Source: Leptodactylus fallax | Lineage: Eukaryota; Chordata; Amphibia; Anura; Leptodactylidae | NCBI GenBank assembly: GCA_947044405.1 | Contig: CAMRHE010000133.1 | Location: 806,001-870,000, forward strand | Length of the DNA stretch: 64,000 nucleotides | Reading direction: 5' to 3' | Position numbers and translations under genes: made by a program | Shown: in pieces, positions 22,568-35,161 of the stretch | Layout: each line of letters begins with the position of its first letter | Numbering within the stretch: the stretch's first letter is position 1 | Notes under the pieces: model-generated | The model's database searches: none | Told to the model about the DNA's origin: nothing | Seen by the model: only the letters and a program-made list of their open reading frames with translations

Positions 22568-25500
22568 ATTTGCTAGTTTAAAAAGTGTTCCTCTTGAAAT
22601 ATGTCACATCAATACAACAGGAAATGGATGTAATTGTGGCAACATCATGGGTAGTCTTAGCTCTACCATACCTCGTCTGGATCCCATGCGGTGAAAGATT
22701 CCCATTTGCGGAAATCTGCCCATTTCATCTTGAAGCCATTGTTCATCCATGATCCTACAAAAAATCTCTTGGTGTTCTGGCACCTAAAGAAATAAAAAGA
22801 AATTGTCTTAACATTTTGAGCACCCAACATGTCACATCGTAGATCTACATTGGAGATCATCGTAGTCTACATAGATCTAAGTCCTTCCCGAATTCTCTGC
22901 ATTGGGTTGAGGTTAGGAAAATTTTTTGTGAAGGCCGAGCAAGTTCTCTTGGTGCCCTAAGCAGGAGTTTCAGAATACACCCTATGACCCTTGGTCTCTG
23001 AAGTTCATCTAAATTTCTGTACATTGTGATTCTTCTCATGTCGTAGCCTCATGGTCCTCTCGTACGCCACTCATCGCTAAGGTTCTTATTTATAATATAT
23101 ACTCCATATCAGGCTTTGATGGTATCCCTAATCATGTTTACGGCTTTATAATGGGCCAGGCATTGACATACAGGGTAGCTATCTATAGTTAGCACTAGGG
23201 AGACAGTTTTCTTCCATCTGGAGGAGAGCTTACTTGCATAATTTGCATATGTTTTCCTAGGAAGCATTGCCTCTACACCAGTTAGATCTCTTCAAGGATA
23301 ACCATTACCTTCTGGGAGCCTTATTTCTCTCTATACAAGTGTAATACTCAATGCAGGGCCAACAGTCCACCTTACCATATGTCTGTAGCAGGGTCCATTG
23401 ACTCTGCCCTACTTAAAAGGGTTGTCCATTGAGTAATAAAGCATACCAATACATTCCTTAAACTGGTTAAGCTTTTTTTCTAATATACAGTGAAGTCCTG
23501 ATGTTACCTTTGCTGATGTCACAGACTCCTCTCCTCGGGTGGCAGGTCCATTGAGTATAGTCTTGGTCTCCACTACTGCCCTGCTTAAAGTTACACCTCT
23601 GACTATCCGGGGAGTAATAACGCTTTCCAGCTTACTTATCCACCTGATGATTTCGCCTGGGTGCAGACCTGGTGTTTTCCTCCATTCACCACCAAAAGGA
23701 TTGCACTCTCATACAGCAAACCATGAGATGGTATGTTATTGTGTGCAAGTTTATCTAGGTGGGTTTACCTTTCAGAAGAGGATGTCTTGTTAAGAAAACC
23801 ATTTTTGCATGCCCTATTAGTGACTTTGGGGTTCCCCGTTCAGAATCCTCATCTCTTGACCAAAGTAGAGAATGATTACAAAGAGTGTCTCCCTCTCTGG
23901 AGGACCTGATCTCAACTCACCTGGCTTTCCCAGGAGTGTCATGGTTTTTAGACACCCTCACACGATGAGCATTCACTTTTACCCCGCTGACGGCTCATTA
24001 GTATTTATTGCACTGTGACATCACCTAATGATGATGTATGGAAGAAGGTGGGAGGTTTTTCTCTTACCGAACTTCAACATTGTATGCTTACTATTGAAGT
24101 TAGGTAAGAGAAAAATGTTCTATTGACAACAATCAAACCAGTGACTGTTATATTATTACAAAGGTGTGAACCTAGCGTTAGCTGTCCCCTTTTATAAAGA
24201 CCACTCCTACCTTTTCCGCAAAATACGACTCGTGAATCACCAGGTAAAGGGCTCTCCCTAGTTGACATCTCTGCACAGATAGCCCATTGATGTAATTCCG
24301 CACTGTGTAATACTTTATTTGCTCTGCGGTGGCGCTGAAAAGAAATTGAGCAGCCAGGTTTCCCTATAGACCATGGCTGATCACTGGGGGTCCCAGCAGG
24401 GGGACACTTAGTGATCAGCTTATTGTAATGGAAAGCTTTTAACAAGTAGTGTTGTCTCACTAAGACAACATTTGTCTTTGTTGGGCTTATGGGAGTCATA
24501 GAGTGGGATCATCCATGAATTACAAATGGGATTTGTTGCATCTTGCAGTGTAACTATGGGGTGAGCATGTGCACAGGTTGCAGTTGCACCCAGATCCTTG
24601 GGCCTAAGGGGGCCCCAAAGCCCTTCTGCAATGTAATATAAGAGCAGGACTGTAAACTGTTGATCATTGTTGGGGGTCCGATTGCAGATTTTGCATCGGG
24701 GGGCTGGGAGCATTAATAATAATACACCATTGTCCCATTGACAGCACATCAGCCGCCATAGTCTGATACATCTGCAAACCACAGTGTAAATCCGGCATAG
24801 CACAACAATAATACATCTCCATTATAACTATGCATTAGGGATCCAGGGTGTGTGCCCACACCTACGCTGACTACCCTCATACCCCTGGCACAGATACCAA
24901 TAATAGTGAATGTGAATACCGAGACACAAAGTAACCACAAGAAAAACAATGCACAATAAATTTCTCAATACTGTCTGCAAAAGTCTTATTGTGTGCTGTG
25001 TACATGGCGAGGATGTCCTCCTTCCTCCAAGTAACCTGTATAACTAATTACCTGCCTCTAATTGCTCAGGAAGACGCTAGTCTGGGTGACCTCATTCACA
25101 AAAGGTCAAAAAGTCAACTCGTCGGAGGTCACGGCTGGACTAACAATAGATGCCATTCATTTCAATGACAGAATGCAGGAATATGGTAAAATATGAGCAG
25201 CAGATATATAGGATAGTGACAGTGAGGGGGGCACAAACTATGGTGGGGTCTATGTAAATATTGCTTTATCACATAAATGAGCTTGTGACACTTTGATGTG
25301 TGTACTACGTGGATTTTGTGCATTTGATATGTAAAACTAAGAAACACAACCTAAGTGAGGCCTCCTGATGTTACTGTTTGGTGTCACCGCCCATGGAGGG
25401 GCGCAGCTATAGGGGGCACAGTGATAACGATCACCACCTGGCCCTGAATACTGAGGGGGCCCAAAGGTTCTTCTGACACATAAAATCCTATTATTACTAT

Positions 25501-25744
25501 AAATGGCACAAGGTAGGGGCCCCATTACAGATTTCTCATCAGGCTTAGTAGCTTCAAATTACACCTCTGTCCCCATGATACTGAAGACCACAGCATTTGT
25601 TATCCTCCCCATCACATATTCATCCTCAGGGTCGTAACAAGTTACCATGGGGCCCCACTCTATCATGACCATGTTAAGCAGCAAGTTAGAAAACTAGAAA
25701 AGTGCATGATTATTTTGGTCTCCTTTACATATAGGGGAACAAAC
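22568..25744. other. Non-coding stretch with small repeats
   Basis: Minus-strand words near 22890-22960 faintly resemble Tc1-type elements. There is a near-perfect hairpin at 24056-24115 and GGGGGCCCC-type repeats at 24595-24700 and 25390-25570. None of the 60-141-codon frames has a recognisable domain. Confidence 0.4.
24056..24115. other. Short perfect-type hairpin (possible miRNA-like or MITE core)
   Basis: Arms 24056-24077 and 24094-24115 are complementary over 22 nt with a single mismatch, around a 16-nt loop. They contain CTCTTACCGAACTTCAA and TTGAAGTTAGGTAAGAG. Arm and loop sizes fit a microRNA-like stem, but the pairing is nearer perfect than most animal pre-miRNAs. Confidence 0.4.
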
Positions 25745-25756
25745 ATAGTGGTTTTA

Positions 25757-26912
25757 CAGTACAGATAATGCACACAGTGATGTCACAGTACAGAGATAAT
25801 ACACACAGTGATGTCACAGTACAGGGATAATACACACAGTGATGTCACAGTACAGGGATAATAAACACAGTGATGTCACAGTACAGGGATAATACACACA
25901 GTGATGTCACAGTACAGGGATAATAAACACAGTGATGTCACAGTACAGGGATAATAAACACAGTGATGTCACAGTATAGGGATAATACACACAGTGATGT
26001 CACAGTACAGGGATAATAAACACAGTGATGTCACAGTACAGGGATAATACACACAGTGATGTCACAGTACAGGGATAATACACACAGTGATGTCACAGCA
26101 CAGGGATAATAAACACAGCAATGGCACAGTACAGGGATAATACACACAGTGATGTCACAGTACAGGGATAATAAACACAGTGATGTCACAGTACAGAGAT
26201 AATACACACAGTGATGTCACAGTACAGAGATAATAAACACAGTGATGTCACAGTACAGAGATAATACACACAGTGATGTCACAGTACAGGGATAATAAAC
26301 ACAGTGATGTCACAGTACAGGGATAATAAACACGGTGATGTCACAGTACAGAGATAATAAACAGTGATGTCACAGTACAGGGATAATAAACACAGTGATG
26401 TCACAGTACAGAGATAATACACACAGTGATGTCACAGTACAGGGATAATAAACACAGTGATGTCACAGTACAGGGATAATACACACAGTGATGTCACAGC
26501 ACAGGGATAATAAACACAGTGATGTCACAGTACAGAGATAATAAACACAGTGATGTCACAGTACAGAGATAATACACACAGTGATGTCACAGTACAGGGA
26601 TAATAAACACGGTGATGTCAGTACAGAGATAATACACACAGTGATGTCACAGTACAGAGATAATAAACAGTGATGTCACAGTACAGGGATAATAAACACA
26701 GTGATGTCACAGTACAGAGATAATACACACAGTGATGTCACAGTACAGGGATAATAAACACAGTGATGTCACAGTACAGGGATAATAAACACAGTGATGT
26801 CACAGTACAGGGATAATAAACATGGTGATGTCACAGTACAGGGATAATACACACAGTGATGTCACAGTACAGGGATAATAAACATGGTGATGTCGCACTA
26901 CAGAGATAATAA
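25757..26912. repeat. 31-bp minisatellite, ~37 copies
   Basis: Unit built on CACAGTACAGGGATAATA plus CACACAGTGATGT, 31 bp, repeated head to tail for about 1.15 kb. Two main variants (ATACACACAG and ATAAACACAG; also GGGATAAT versus GAGATAAT) are interleaved, and a few units are short. A TGATGTCA octamer recurs in nearly every unit. Confidence 0.95.
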
Positions 26913-27339
26913 TTCACCCTGGTAGTTATTCCCATGCTTCTGGTTGGAAATTTCATTGATATTCTAACATTATTATATTTATGTGGGGTAAGTTATTGCA
27001 GGTTCCCTCAGTCAATCGGAAAGAAGGACATGGTCAGTCTGGTTTCAGCTCTCTTCTCATAGATCCCACAGGATTTGGCTGGGGTCCCCTTGTCCTCCAT
27101 AAAAAAGCTTCCACAATAGAACTTAATGTCAGCTGACCCTGGCAATTTCAGTAGGACTGATTGACTATCTAATGTGTATGAGGGTTTAAGCTCCAATGCC
27201 ACCTTGGCACCCCTTATATTTAGGCCAAGCCCTCTCAGCAGGCACATTAAATAAGGAGTTTTTCTTACTACAATGACTAATATATTAGTTCCAAGTCTTA
27301 ATGAATTGTTGTATGTTATACTTCTGTGCTACTATCACG

Positions 27340-28765
27340 GCCCCATAGGATATCCTTGTGAATGCTTCGAACAATATTATATTACACAACAGGAAAATGT
27401 GCACACCCTCCATTAGCACCTGGGCACAGGCAGGGGCATGTCTGGCTGTAAGCTTAGCTGTGAATGCTGGCGAGGCACAATACGCGTGGCTCTGGGCTTT
27501 GTGCACACAATGTGAAGCTTTCATACCACATTCCAATCCGTAATGCAAACAAGGACTGAAACGCGTTCATTATCCTACAAAACCTGATATGTCCATAGCA
27601 CAACCACATGACATATAGAGGCCACAGACATGTCACGTATTTATTCTTAAAACCTCTAGAGTCTTTGTCTTTCAGCAAGTTCCAGAAAGTGAAAGGGGCC
27701 TGAGGGACCCAGAGCAGACAACATATCTGGGCTCCCTGATGTCCTCCAACAGATACTGACAGGGACCCGATAAAGGTGGAGCTTACATACACCACATTCA
27801 TCTCTTTTTACACCCCATGACCCCACTTGTTCCTAGTTTACAAAAGAGACATGCACTATTGGTCATGGGGTGGTGGGACAAGCCAACAACACATCTGGGC
27901 TCCCTGTTGTCCTCCCACAGATACTGATAAGGACCCTATAAAGGTGGACCTTCTATACCTCATCTCTCTATACACCCTCTCATCTCTCATGGAGCCCCTC
28001 TAGATGTTGTCATTCTATATAGTAACTTTTTTTATTTGTGTAGTATGGCAGCATTATTTATGTGTACTGTATCGTGAGCTTTAAGTAGAGCGGTAGTCGC
28101 GCATCCATGCTGCTGCTCTGCTCAGAATCTATGGGGCTGAAGTCCCAGACACTTATCACTTATTCTGTGTATATTTGTGTAAAAACCCTTGAAATAATAG
28201 TATATGACTTGACTTTGCCATCACTACCTAATTGTTGGAGTCCGACCACCTAGACCCACATGAGCTTTAGTCTCAGTGGCGGTCCCAACGGTGGGACCCT
28301 TATCGACCAAATAAGGATTTCATTCACTGCAATGGGAAGACCCTTTTCCGACTCCATTCATGAATCTACTGAAATGTCCAGTTGATTTTCAGGTCTTAGT
28401 ACTGTATGTCGTGCTCTGGACATGCTGGACATTATTGGATTTTCCAAGCCATGAAACACCCTCATGTAGGAATTTATTTCTTACTTTTCTGACCTGCACG
28501 TTGCTGAGATGTGTTTTGGCATGTGCCAGTATTTGCACTTTTACAGTTTTGTATAAAGCCAGGTCTTGCATTACAGAGACTGGAACGCTTTATGGAAAAC
28601 GTTACACAGAGCCACGCGTTCCACTCTCGCTGTTTATCTGGCTATGCTTAGACAGCCCTGAAAGCTTACAACAGGAACATGTCTTTGCCTGCGCCCAGGT
28701 GCTAAGTGAGGGCGTCCACCATTACCTCTTGTGTAATGTAAGACTGTCAGAAGGTTTCAGGCAAC
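27340..28765. repeat. Inverted pair of a dispersed repeat
   Basis: About 27358-27540 and 28580-28765 are diverged inverted copies. GCCCAGGTGCTAA-GAGGG and TTGTGTAATATAA on the minus strand of the first match GCCCAGGTGCTAAGTGAGGG and TTGTGTAATGTAA on the plus strand of the second. In both, the same short peptide pattern is readable (CAQVL, EGVH, LLCN), which explains the open frames. Class unknown. Confidence 0.55.
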
Positions 28766-28999
28766 TGAGGCGACATCTGAAATAGGGGATTAAAGACAAT
28801 TTACAACGTTTTGATGTTAAAAGAGCAGCTTTTCCATCTGAGACCTCAAGTGTGAAGATACCTTGGTCTCCTACACGGTATCAGATGCTGAGTGACAACC
28901 ATTAATGGCTGCAATTACACTGCATGTACAGGTCACCATCCAGCTTTCTACAAACCCTCAATGGCTAGGAAGAGTTACAATGCAAGACAATGTAGCGCT

Positions 29000-31235
29000 A
29001 TCAATTCAGGATGTACACAGAGAACCTGCCCGTGAGGGCTTACAATCTACATGGTAATGGGATGGATAGAATAGGTGAAAGTAGAAGATCCTCGAATAGT
29101 AGTGTAGTGATAGCAGGGTTAGAGTGGGTTGTAGACTTTCATTAGGTGGGTCTTCAGGTTGGCGGTTTCGATTGTGGGGGACAGTCTGAGTTCTTGGGGC
29201 AGTGACTTCTATATTATGGGGTGCACTAGAGACAGCTGTATAAGGATCTTGTAAGGATCGGAGAATAAGTCAGGGGAGGTATTGGAAGATTAGATCACAG
29301 ACGTCTAGAGGGGATAAGATTTGGATGGATTTAATTGGTAATATTTCGAACTGAATTCTTTGGGCAATGGGTAGCCAGTGGTGGGATTGGGGTTAAGTGG
29401 GCAGCAGCGTTAAGGGTAGACTGGAGAGGAGCAAGAGAGGACGCAGAGAAGGGTTTTGCAGTAGTCTAGGTGGGAGATGATGAGGGCATGCACTAGTATT
29501 TCTATTGACCTGAGATCGAGGATTTTTAAGAAATAGTTTTAGTTGGAGGTGGGAGAAAGCAGTAAGGACTTGGATGTACAGTAGATGGGGCAGAAAAAAA
29601 GGTTACCCCAAAGCAGCGAACTTTTGAGATTAGAGAGAGTGTGGAGCTATTAACAGTATTTGATAGGTCAGGGGTGAGGGATTAGTGAGATGGGGAAAGA
29701 TGGTGAATTCTCTTTTCTCCATGTTGACTTTTAGAAAGTCGAAGAAGAAAAAAGATGACATTTCCAAGAGAAACTCACTCATAACAGAGAGGTATCGACT
29801 AGGCAAGAGAGGTAAATGCGAGTGTTGTGAGCATAGCAGTAGGCAATACCATGGGGCTCTATTGAATTGTCCCTGGTTGATGGTACAGATAGAGAAGAGA
29901 AGGGATCACAAGACAGAGCCTTGAGGGACATCATATCACAAGGCATTATGGGAAAGGAGCTGGGAGCTCATACGCCCTCTGTTGGATGTAACAGATCCTC
30001 AATTTGCTTTTGACTCACTGAGTCTTGAGACAGCAAATAGGATTTTAGCCAAGCCAATTTCACTTATCTGCATACAGCGCCGTTTCGGGATTTTTGTCCC
30101 TCATCAGTGCAGAGCAAAGTGAACTGGCTGGCTTTGTGAGAGGCAATGAGTGGCTTAGGGACAAGAATCTCTCACATTGAGGAGAGCACCAGTGAAGGTG
30201 TGTAGAGTTTGAATTGCCTTTTGCCCTCTACTTAGCATCTACATATCACAAGGCATTATGGGAAAGGAGCTGGGAGCTCATACGCCCTCTGTTGGATGTA
30301 ACAGATCCTCAATTTGCTTTTGACTCACTGAGTCTTGAGACAGAAAATGGGATTTTAGCCAAGCCAATTTCACTTATCTGCATACAGCGCCGTTTCGAGA
30401 TTTTTTGTCCCTCATCAGTGCAGAGCAAAGTGAACTGGCTGGCTTTGTGAGAGGCAATGAGTGGCTTAGGGACATCAACAGAGATGGGGAAAGATAAGGA
30501 GATGGGACACTAAATGTTTAGTTGGTGAGGTATGAAGAGATCCAAGAAAGGTCTGTAATGCTAAGAAAGTTTGTTACACATGGCAGAGGAAAGGTCTAGA
30601 AAGAGCATTATTAGGTATCATTGTTGGGTTCTGACAGTTGGTAGTTCATTACTGTCTTAGGGCGGTTTTAATGGAGCGGTGAGACCGGAAGACAGATTGT
30701 AGCCAAGAAAAACTGAGATGGATGAGAGTTGGGAGAACAGTTTATGGTAGACATGTTGTTTGAGGAATTTTTGGCAAACAGGAGTAAAGAGATTGGGCGA
30801 CTATTGGGCAGAGAGGATGGGTCAAGGGATGGCTTCTTAAGGATGAGCGTGATGGAAGAGAAGGCACCAGTGGTTAGTAATGGTGATCTGGTTAGATTGG
30901 GTCAAGTGCCTAGGTGGTGGGGTGTGATTTGGAGAGTAGTATGGAAAGTTTTTCATCAGTAATTGTGAAGAAGTAGGTTGAACGTAGATAGGTTGTGGGG
31001 ACTGTATGTTGAAGCTTTCTCTGATGTTGTCCATCTTGTTTTTGAAATAAGAGGTGACGTCCTCAGCTGTGATCAGAGACTGTAGGATGTCTAATTTTGG
31101 GATGCCTCTAATCTGCTCTATGCTTCTGCAGATCCTGGCGGTAAGTTTCATTTTCTCCGCAGCAATGCCACAACTTCCAGCTCCTCCATACCAGGTCCTA
31201 GCATATGTCATTCTAGTTTTCACTAAACCTATCAA
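29000..31235 (-). pseudogene. Decayed LINE (L2/CR1-like) coding region
   Basis: On the minus strand, 31235-30840 is open for 132 codons and contains TAEDVTSYFKNKMDNIRESF. This resembles the linker between endonuclease and reverse transcriptase in L2-type LINEs. Farther on, near 29760-29690, MSSFF and EKREFTIFP recall the NFLKLN-KTE-I-P region of the reverse transcriptase. The remainder is frameshifted and full of stops. The sequence 29030-29930 reads like the matching 3' part. Interrupted by the insertion at 29934-30475. The assignment rests on remembered family patterns, and the subfamily is uncertain. Confidence 0.5.
29934..30475. repeat. Tandemly duplicated ~235-bp insertion in the LINE
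   Basis: Two near-identical copies, about 29934-30170 and 30244-30473, begin TATCACAAGGCATTATGGG and end TGGCTTAGGGACA. A unique spacer of about 75 bp separates them. GGGACATCA occurs at the left junction and again at the right, where the LINE resumes, which is consistent with a target duplication. Each copy contains CGCCGTTTCG and CCTCATCAGTGCAGAGC. Confidence 0.75.
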
Positions 31236-32248
31236 CTGGAATCAGCACTTTTTGGTTTCACAAAATGATGAGCCTAAAGGAATTCACATTAAGGTTTGTG
31301 TACAAGTAGGGTACAAGTCATCCACTTGATCAATGTGTTTTAGTGTGACCCGGATGCTCAGTACAACTTCTTCTTAACCTTTGCCTGGAGCAGTAACACA
31401 ATCAGGATCATTAAGACCACAGAGGTCAACAACTCTGATGCGGCTGTAAGATCTCCTCAGTTTCCTGATTTCGGAAGCTCTTGTATATTGTTAGTCTACT
31501 CTCACATCCTCAAAACCAAGAAAATTTGAAAGGTTCTCTGTGATGGACAAAGGTATATGGAAAGGCTATGGCAAACCACAGAAGATAGAAAGATATAGGC
31601 CAAGGTTTCACATTTTACTGTGTCATTTGGATTTGGTCCAATGGTCACTCATGTCCATTCCAATTTGACTCTCAAACACTACATTTGACACATCACAACA
31701 GGTTTTTTTTGGCATAGTTACCCATTATACACCAAGTTTATAGCCTGCTATGTCTAGATGGACCAGTTCTTCATGTTGTTCCTTCTCATTTCCTAATGAC
31801 CTGCACCCATTACTTAGTGCCAACTAGAATAAAGTGTCCACTATACAGCAATTTACACAAATTACCATAAACCAACACATTAAGATTCTCAATAAACCAT
31901 TCCCGTATGGACTCTCTCCTCGCAGAAGTCCTCATTATCATAAAACACTGTGAAATATGTGCTACATTTACCGAGCAATAAAAAATAACCTTAGCCAACC
32001 ATCTCTCAATATGGAAGTGTGCGGGTTTTATAGAGTGTGACTAGTGCCGTAAAACATTTATTGCTTTTAAATTGTCTAATATTTCAGTGTAATGTCTGAC
32101 GCAAGGTGAAGGCCTTATTAAAGGTGACGTGATATAATCAATAGGGACACGTCCAACATTAGAGCCATAATGGGAAAAGTGAATGATTCTATCAAAAATG
32201 TCTTCTTTATATCTGTCATAATTCCTGAAAGTTAATCGGAAGCAAAAT

Positions 32249-32250
<2 letters not shown>
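31236..32250. other. Non-coding stretch, nothing recognised
   Basis: Short chance frames only. No terminal repeat or array apparent. Confidence 0.4.
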
Positions 32251-32302
<52 letters not shown>

Positions 32303-32324
32303 CCATATCTATCTATCTATCCCA

Positions 32325-32357
<33 letters not shown>

Positions 32358-32358
32358 C

Positions 32359-32411
<53 letters not shown>

Positions 32412-32414
32412 CCA

Positions 32415-32447
<33 letters not shown>

Positions 32448-32474
32448 CATATCTATCTTTCTATCTATCTACAC
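32251..32474. repeat. (TCTA)n microsatellite
   Basis: Long pure TCTA runs are broken by CCCATATC, CTCCTATC and CTCATATC units. Much purer than the tract at 6112-6556. Confidence 0.95.
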
Positions 32475-32728
32475 AAGTCTAGAGCAGCACTATATTTGTA
32501 CAGATGAATGGGACCCCAGCAAAAAAGGACTTTCACCAATAGTAACCAAAAAAAGTCAGCACTCCAGAATTTCTAAAATAGCAAAAACTGGAGAACAGAG
32601 TCTTTATTCCATATGTACAGCGACATTTCGGTCCCAAATAACTGGGCCTTTCTCAAGCTTGGACACAACAACTTCTAGATGCTGGAGGAACATTTCTTAG
32701 GACTATTCACTGAGGCTAGAGCTAAGTG

Positions 32729-33134
32729 TTAAAGGGAGTCACCAGAACCCAGCATATCACCCCAGCCCTGCAGATAGATAGGTTAGGGTCACCAGAACCC
32801 AGCATATCACCCCAGCCCTGCAGATAGATAGGTTAGGGTCACCAGAACCCAGCATATCACCCCAGCCCTGCAGATAGATAGGTTAGTGTCACCAGAGCCA
32901 GCATATCACCCCAGCCCTGCAGATAGATAGGTTAGTGTCACCAGAGCCAGTATATCACCCCAGCCCTGCAGATAGATAGGTTAGGGTCACCAGAACCCAG
33001 CATATCACCCCAGCCCTGCAGATAGATAGGTTAGTGTCACCAGAGCTCAGCATATCACCCCAGCCCTGCAGATAGATAGGTTAGTGTCACCAGACCCCAG
33101 CATATCACCCCAGCCCTGCAGATAGATTGGTTAG
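32729..33134 (+). repeat. 50-bp tandem array, 8 copies, starting at a MITE end
   Basis: Begins TTAAAGGGAGTCACCAG and continues as eight units of about 49-50 bp (GTCACCAGAACCCAGC, ATATCACCCCAGCCCTGC, AGATAGATAGGTTAGG). The same unit forms both arms of the foldback at 37226-38417 and is single at 2719. Confidence 0.9.
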
Positions 33135-33404
33135 ATTTGGTTCACATTGTATACATAGTGCAGCGGTTCTGATTTGTCAGACCGGTTGTTATAACTGCTC
33201 TAGTTATGAGTCATTGAACTTGAGAAGGAATTCTACCCTCAAGGCTTAAAGTTCTGGAGCCAAGTCTTATAAAGGTAAGGAAGATCTTATGGAGACGTCA
33301 GGAAATTTTCACTTAGACTGTAAAGGTATCATTGAAGTAAATCCTAGTGAGAAGTGGGGTTGTCTTCTGCTGGACCTTTCATGCCCAATCTTTTGTAAGA
33401 GTCT

Positions 33405-34335
33405 GGACCTCCTGGATGATCCTCTAATACTCTCATGAGCCAGAGGATACTATAATACTCTCCTGAGTCAGAGGAACCTCTAATACTCTGATGGGATGGA
33501 GGATCCTATAATACTCTCAAGAGCCAGAAGATACTCTCATATTCTTGTGGGCTGGATGATCTACTAATACTCTCATGAGACAGAAGATCCTCTAAAACTC
33601 TGGTGGGCTGGAGGATAATCCGAAACTCTGGTAGGCTAGAGCAAACTCTAATACTCTGGTGGGCTGGAGGATCCACTAATACCCTCATGAGTCAGAAGAT
33701 CCTCTAAAACTCTGGTGGGCTGGAGGATCCTCTCATACTGTCAAGAGCAAGAGGATACTCTCATATTCTGGTGGGCTGGAGGATCCACTAATACCCTCAT
33801 GAGTCAGAAGGTCCTCTAAAACTCTGATGAGCTGGAGGATCCACAAAAAAACTCTCAAGAGCCAGATGATACTCTCCTACTCTGGTGGGCTGGAGGATCC
33901 TCTAAAACTCTGATGAGCTGGAGGATCCACAAAAAAACTCTCAAGAGCCAGATGATACTCTCCTACTCTGGTGGGCTGGAGGATCCTCTAAAACTCTGGT
34001 GGGCTGGAGGATCTTCTAAAACTCTGGTGGGATGGAGGATCCTCTCATACTCTCAAGAGCCAGAGGATACTCTCATACTCTGGTGGGCTGGAGGATCCAC
34101 CAATACCCTCATGAGTCAGAAGTTCCTCTAAAACTCTGGTGGGCTGGGGGATCCACTAAAACGCTAAAGAGCAAGAGGATACTCTCATACTCTGGTGGGC
34201 TGGAGGATCCAATAATACCCTCACGAGTCAGAAGATCCTCTAAAACTCTGGTGGGCTGGAGGATCCTCTAATACGCTCAAGAGCCAGAAGATCCTCTAAT
34301 ACTCTGGTGGGCTGGAGGATCCACTAATACTATGA
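33405..34335. repeat. ~57-bp compound minisatellite
   Basis: About 930 bp of alternating half-units: GGTGGGCTGGAGGATCC, followed by CTCTAAAACTCT, CACTAATACCCTCATGAG or CTCATACTCTCAAGAGCC. The half-unit is roughly 28-30 bp, with alternating types forming 57-60-bp units. Open frames here (33506, 33913, 34032) come from the repeat. Confidence 0.9.
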
Positions 34336-34469
34336 CATACCAGTCGGAACCTGAGTAATGGACGTCACCACAATGGAAAATGACACAGAACACAGGTATA
34401 CACCAGGTCTTATCTATTTTAAGGAACAGACATGCCCTGGTGTCAACAATTCGGTTTCCAAGTGAGCTA

Positions 34470-34690
34470 TAAGGCCTTGTTCACACGAAACAGCCAAGTC
34501 AGGGCTGCTTTGAGAAGACATTGGGTCAGCTTTATTATCCTGTGTAAAAGAAAAACTGTCTTTGTTGCCCATAGCCACCAATCACAGCGCAGCTTTCATT
34601 TTCAAAAGGCAAAATACATAGTCAAAGCTGCGCTGTGATTGGTTGCTATCGGCAACAAAGACGTTTTTTTCTTTTAGACATGATAATAAA
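34470..34690. mobile_element. Foldback MITE with CCAATCACAGCGCAGC arms
   Basis: GCCACCAATCACAGCGCAGC at about 34572 pairs with GCTGCGCTGTGATTGGTTGC at about 34627. The outer blocks GTCTTTGTTGCC and GGCAACAAAGACG also pair. Related to 10121-10222. Confidence 0.75.
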
Positions 34691-35161
34691 TCTGCCGCAC
34701 CGGTTTCAGTGTACCTATTCAGACGTATGGGTTTTTTGACGGTCTGTCATAAAAGGGAACTTGTCCTATTTTTGTCCATTTTCATGGATCCCTGAATAGA
34801 CTCAAGTCTATGATGGATCTGTGAAAACAGCTCCTAGACGGAGGCAAAATGGCATTGAAAAAATGGACTGTTTCGTCCATTTTTTACCACTGGCTCTACT
34901 TTATCATACCAGATGATCCCCTTAAGCTGCATTAATTTACTATACGGCTTTAGGGCCCCGGGAAGCTATATCATTGACTTGTCACAGACAGGAAAACCCT
35001 CATGGTGACAAATGAGTACTAATATATAGCACATATGGAATCATTTCCTACCATGACTGGTGCTTCAAGGGAGGGAGGGGGATAGTTGTCCAGCTGTCCA
35101 GATTACTACTACTGTTTACATATCCTAACTGTAAAGTGGCCGGTCCTAGTGCCAAATCCCT

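Noticed and set aside
22663..22860. Possible minus-strand exon (FFVGSWMNNG, KMKWADFRKWES) with acceptor and donor-like ends
   Set aside because: Open in two frames, no recognised family, and it lies near Tc1-like debris. Not enough to call.
25757..26912. CRISPR-like regular array
   Set aside because: Units follow head to tail with no unique spacers, in a vertebrate genome. It is a minisatellite.
28360..28785. 141-codon plus-strand frame starting MNLLKCPVDF
   Set aside because: Its C-terminal part belongs to the dispersed repeat inverted at 27.4 kb. No domain or splice context.
33506..34271. Open frames in the 57-bp array
   Set aside because: Repeat translations (GGLEDP, GGSTKTL) without family similarity.
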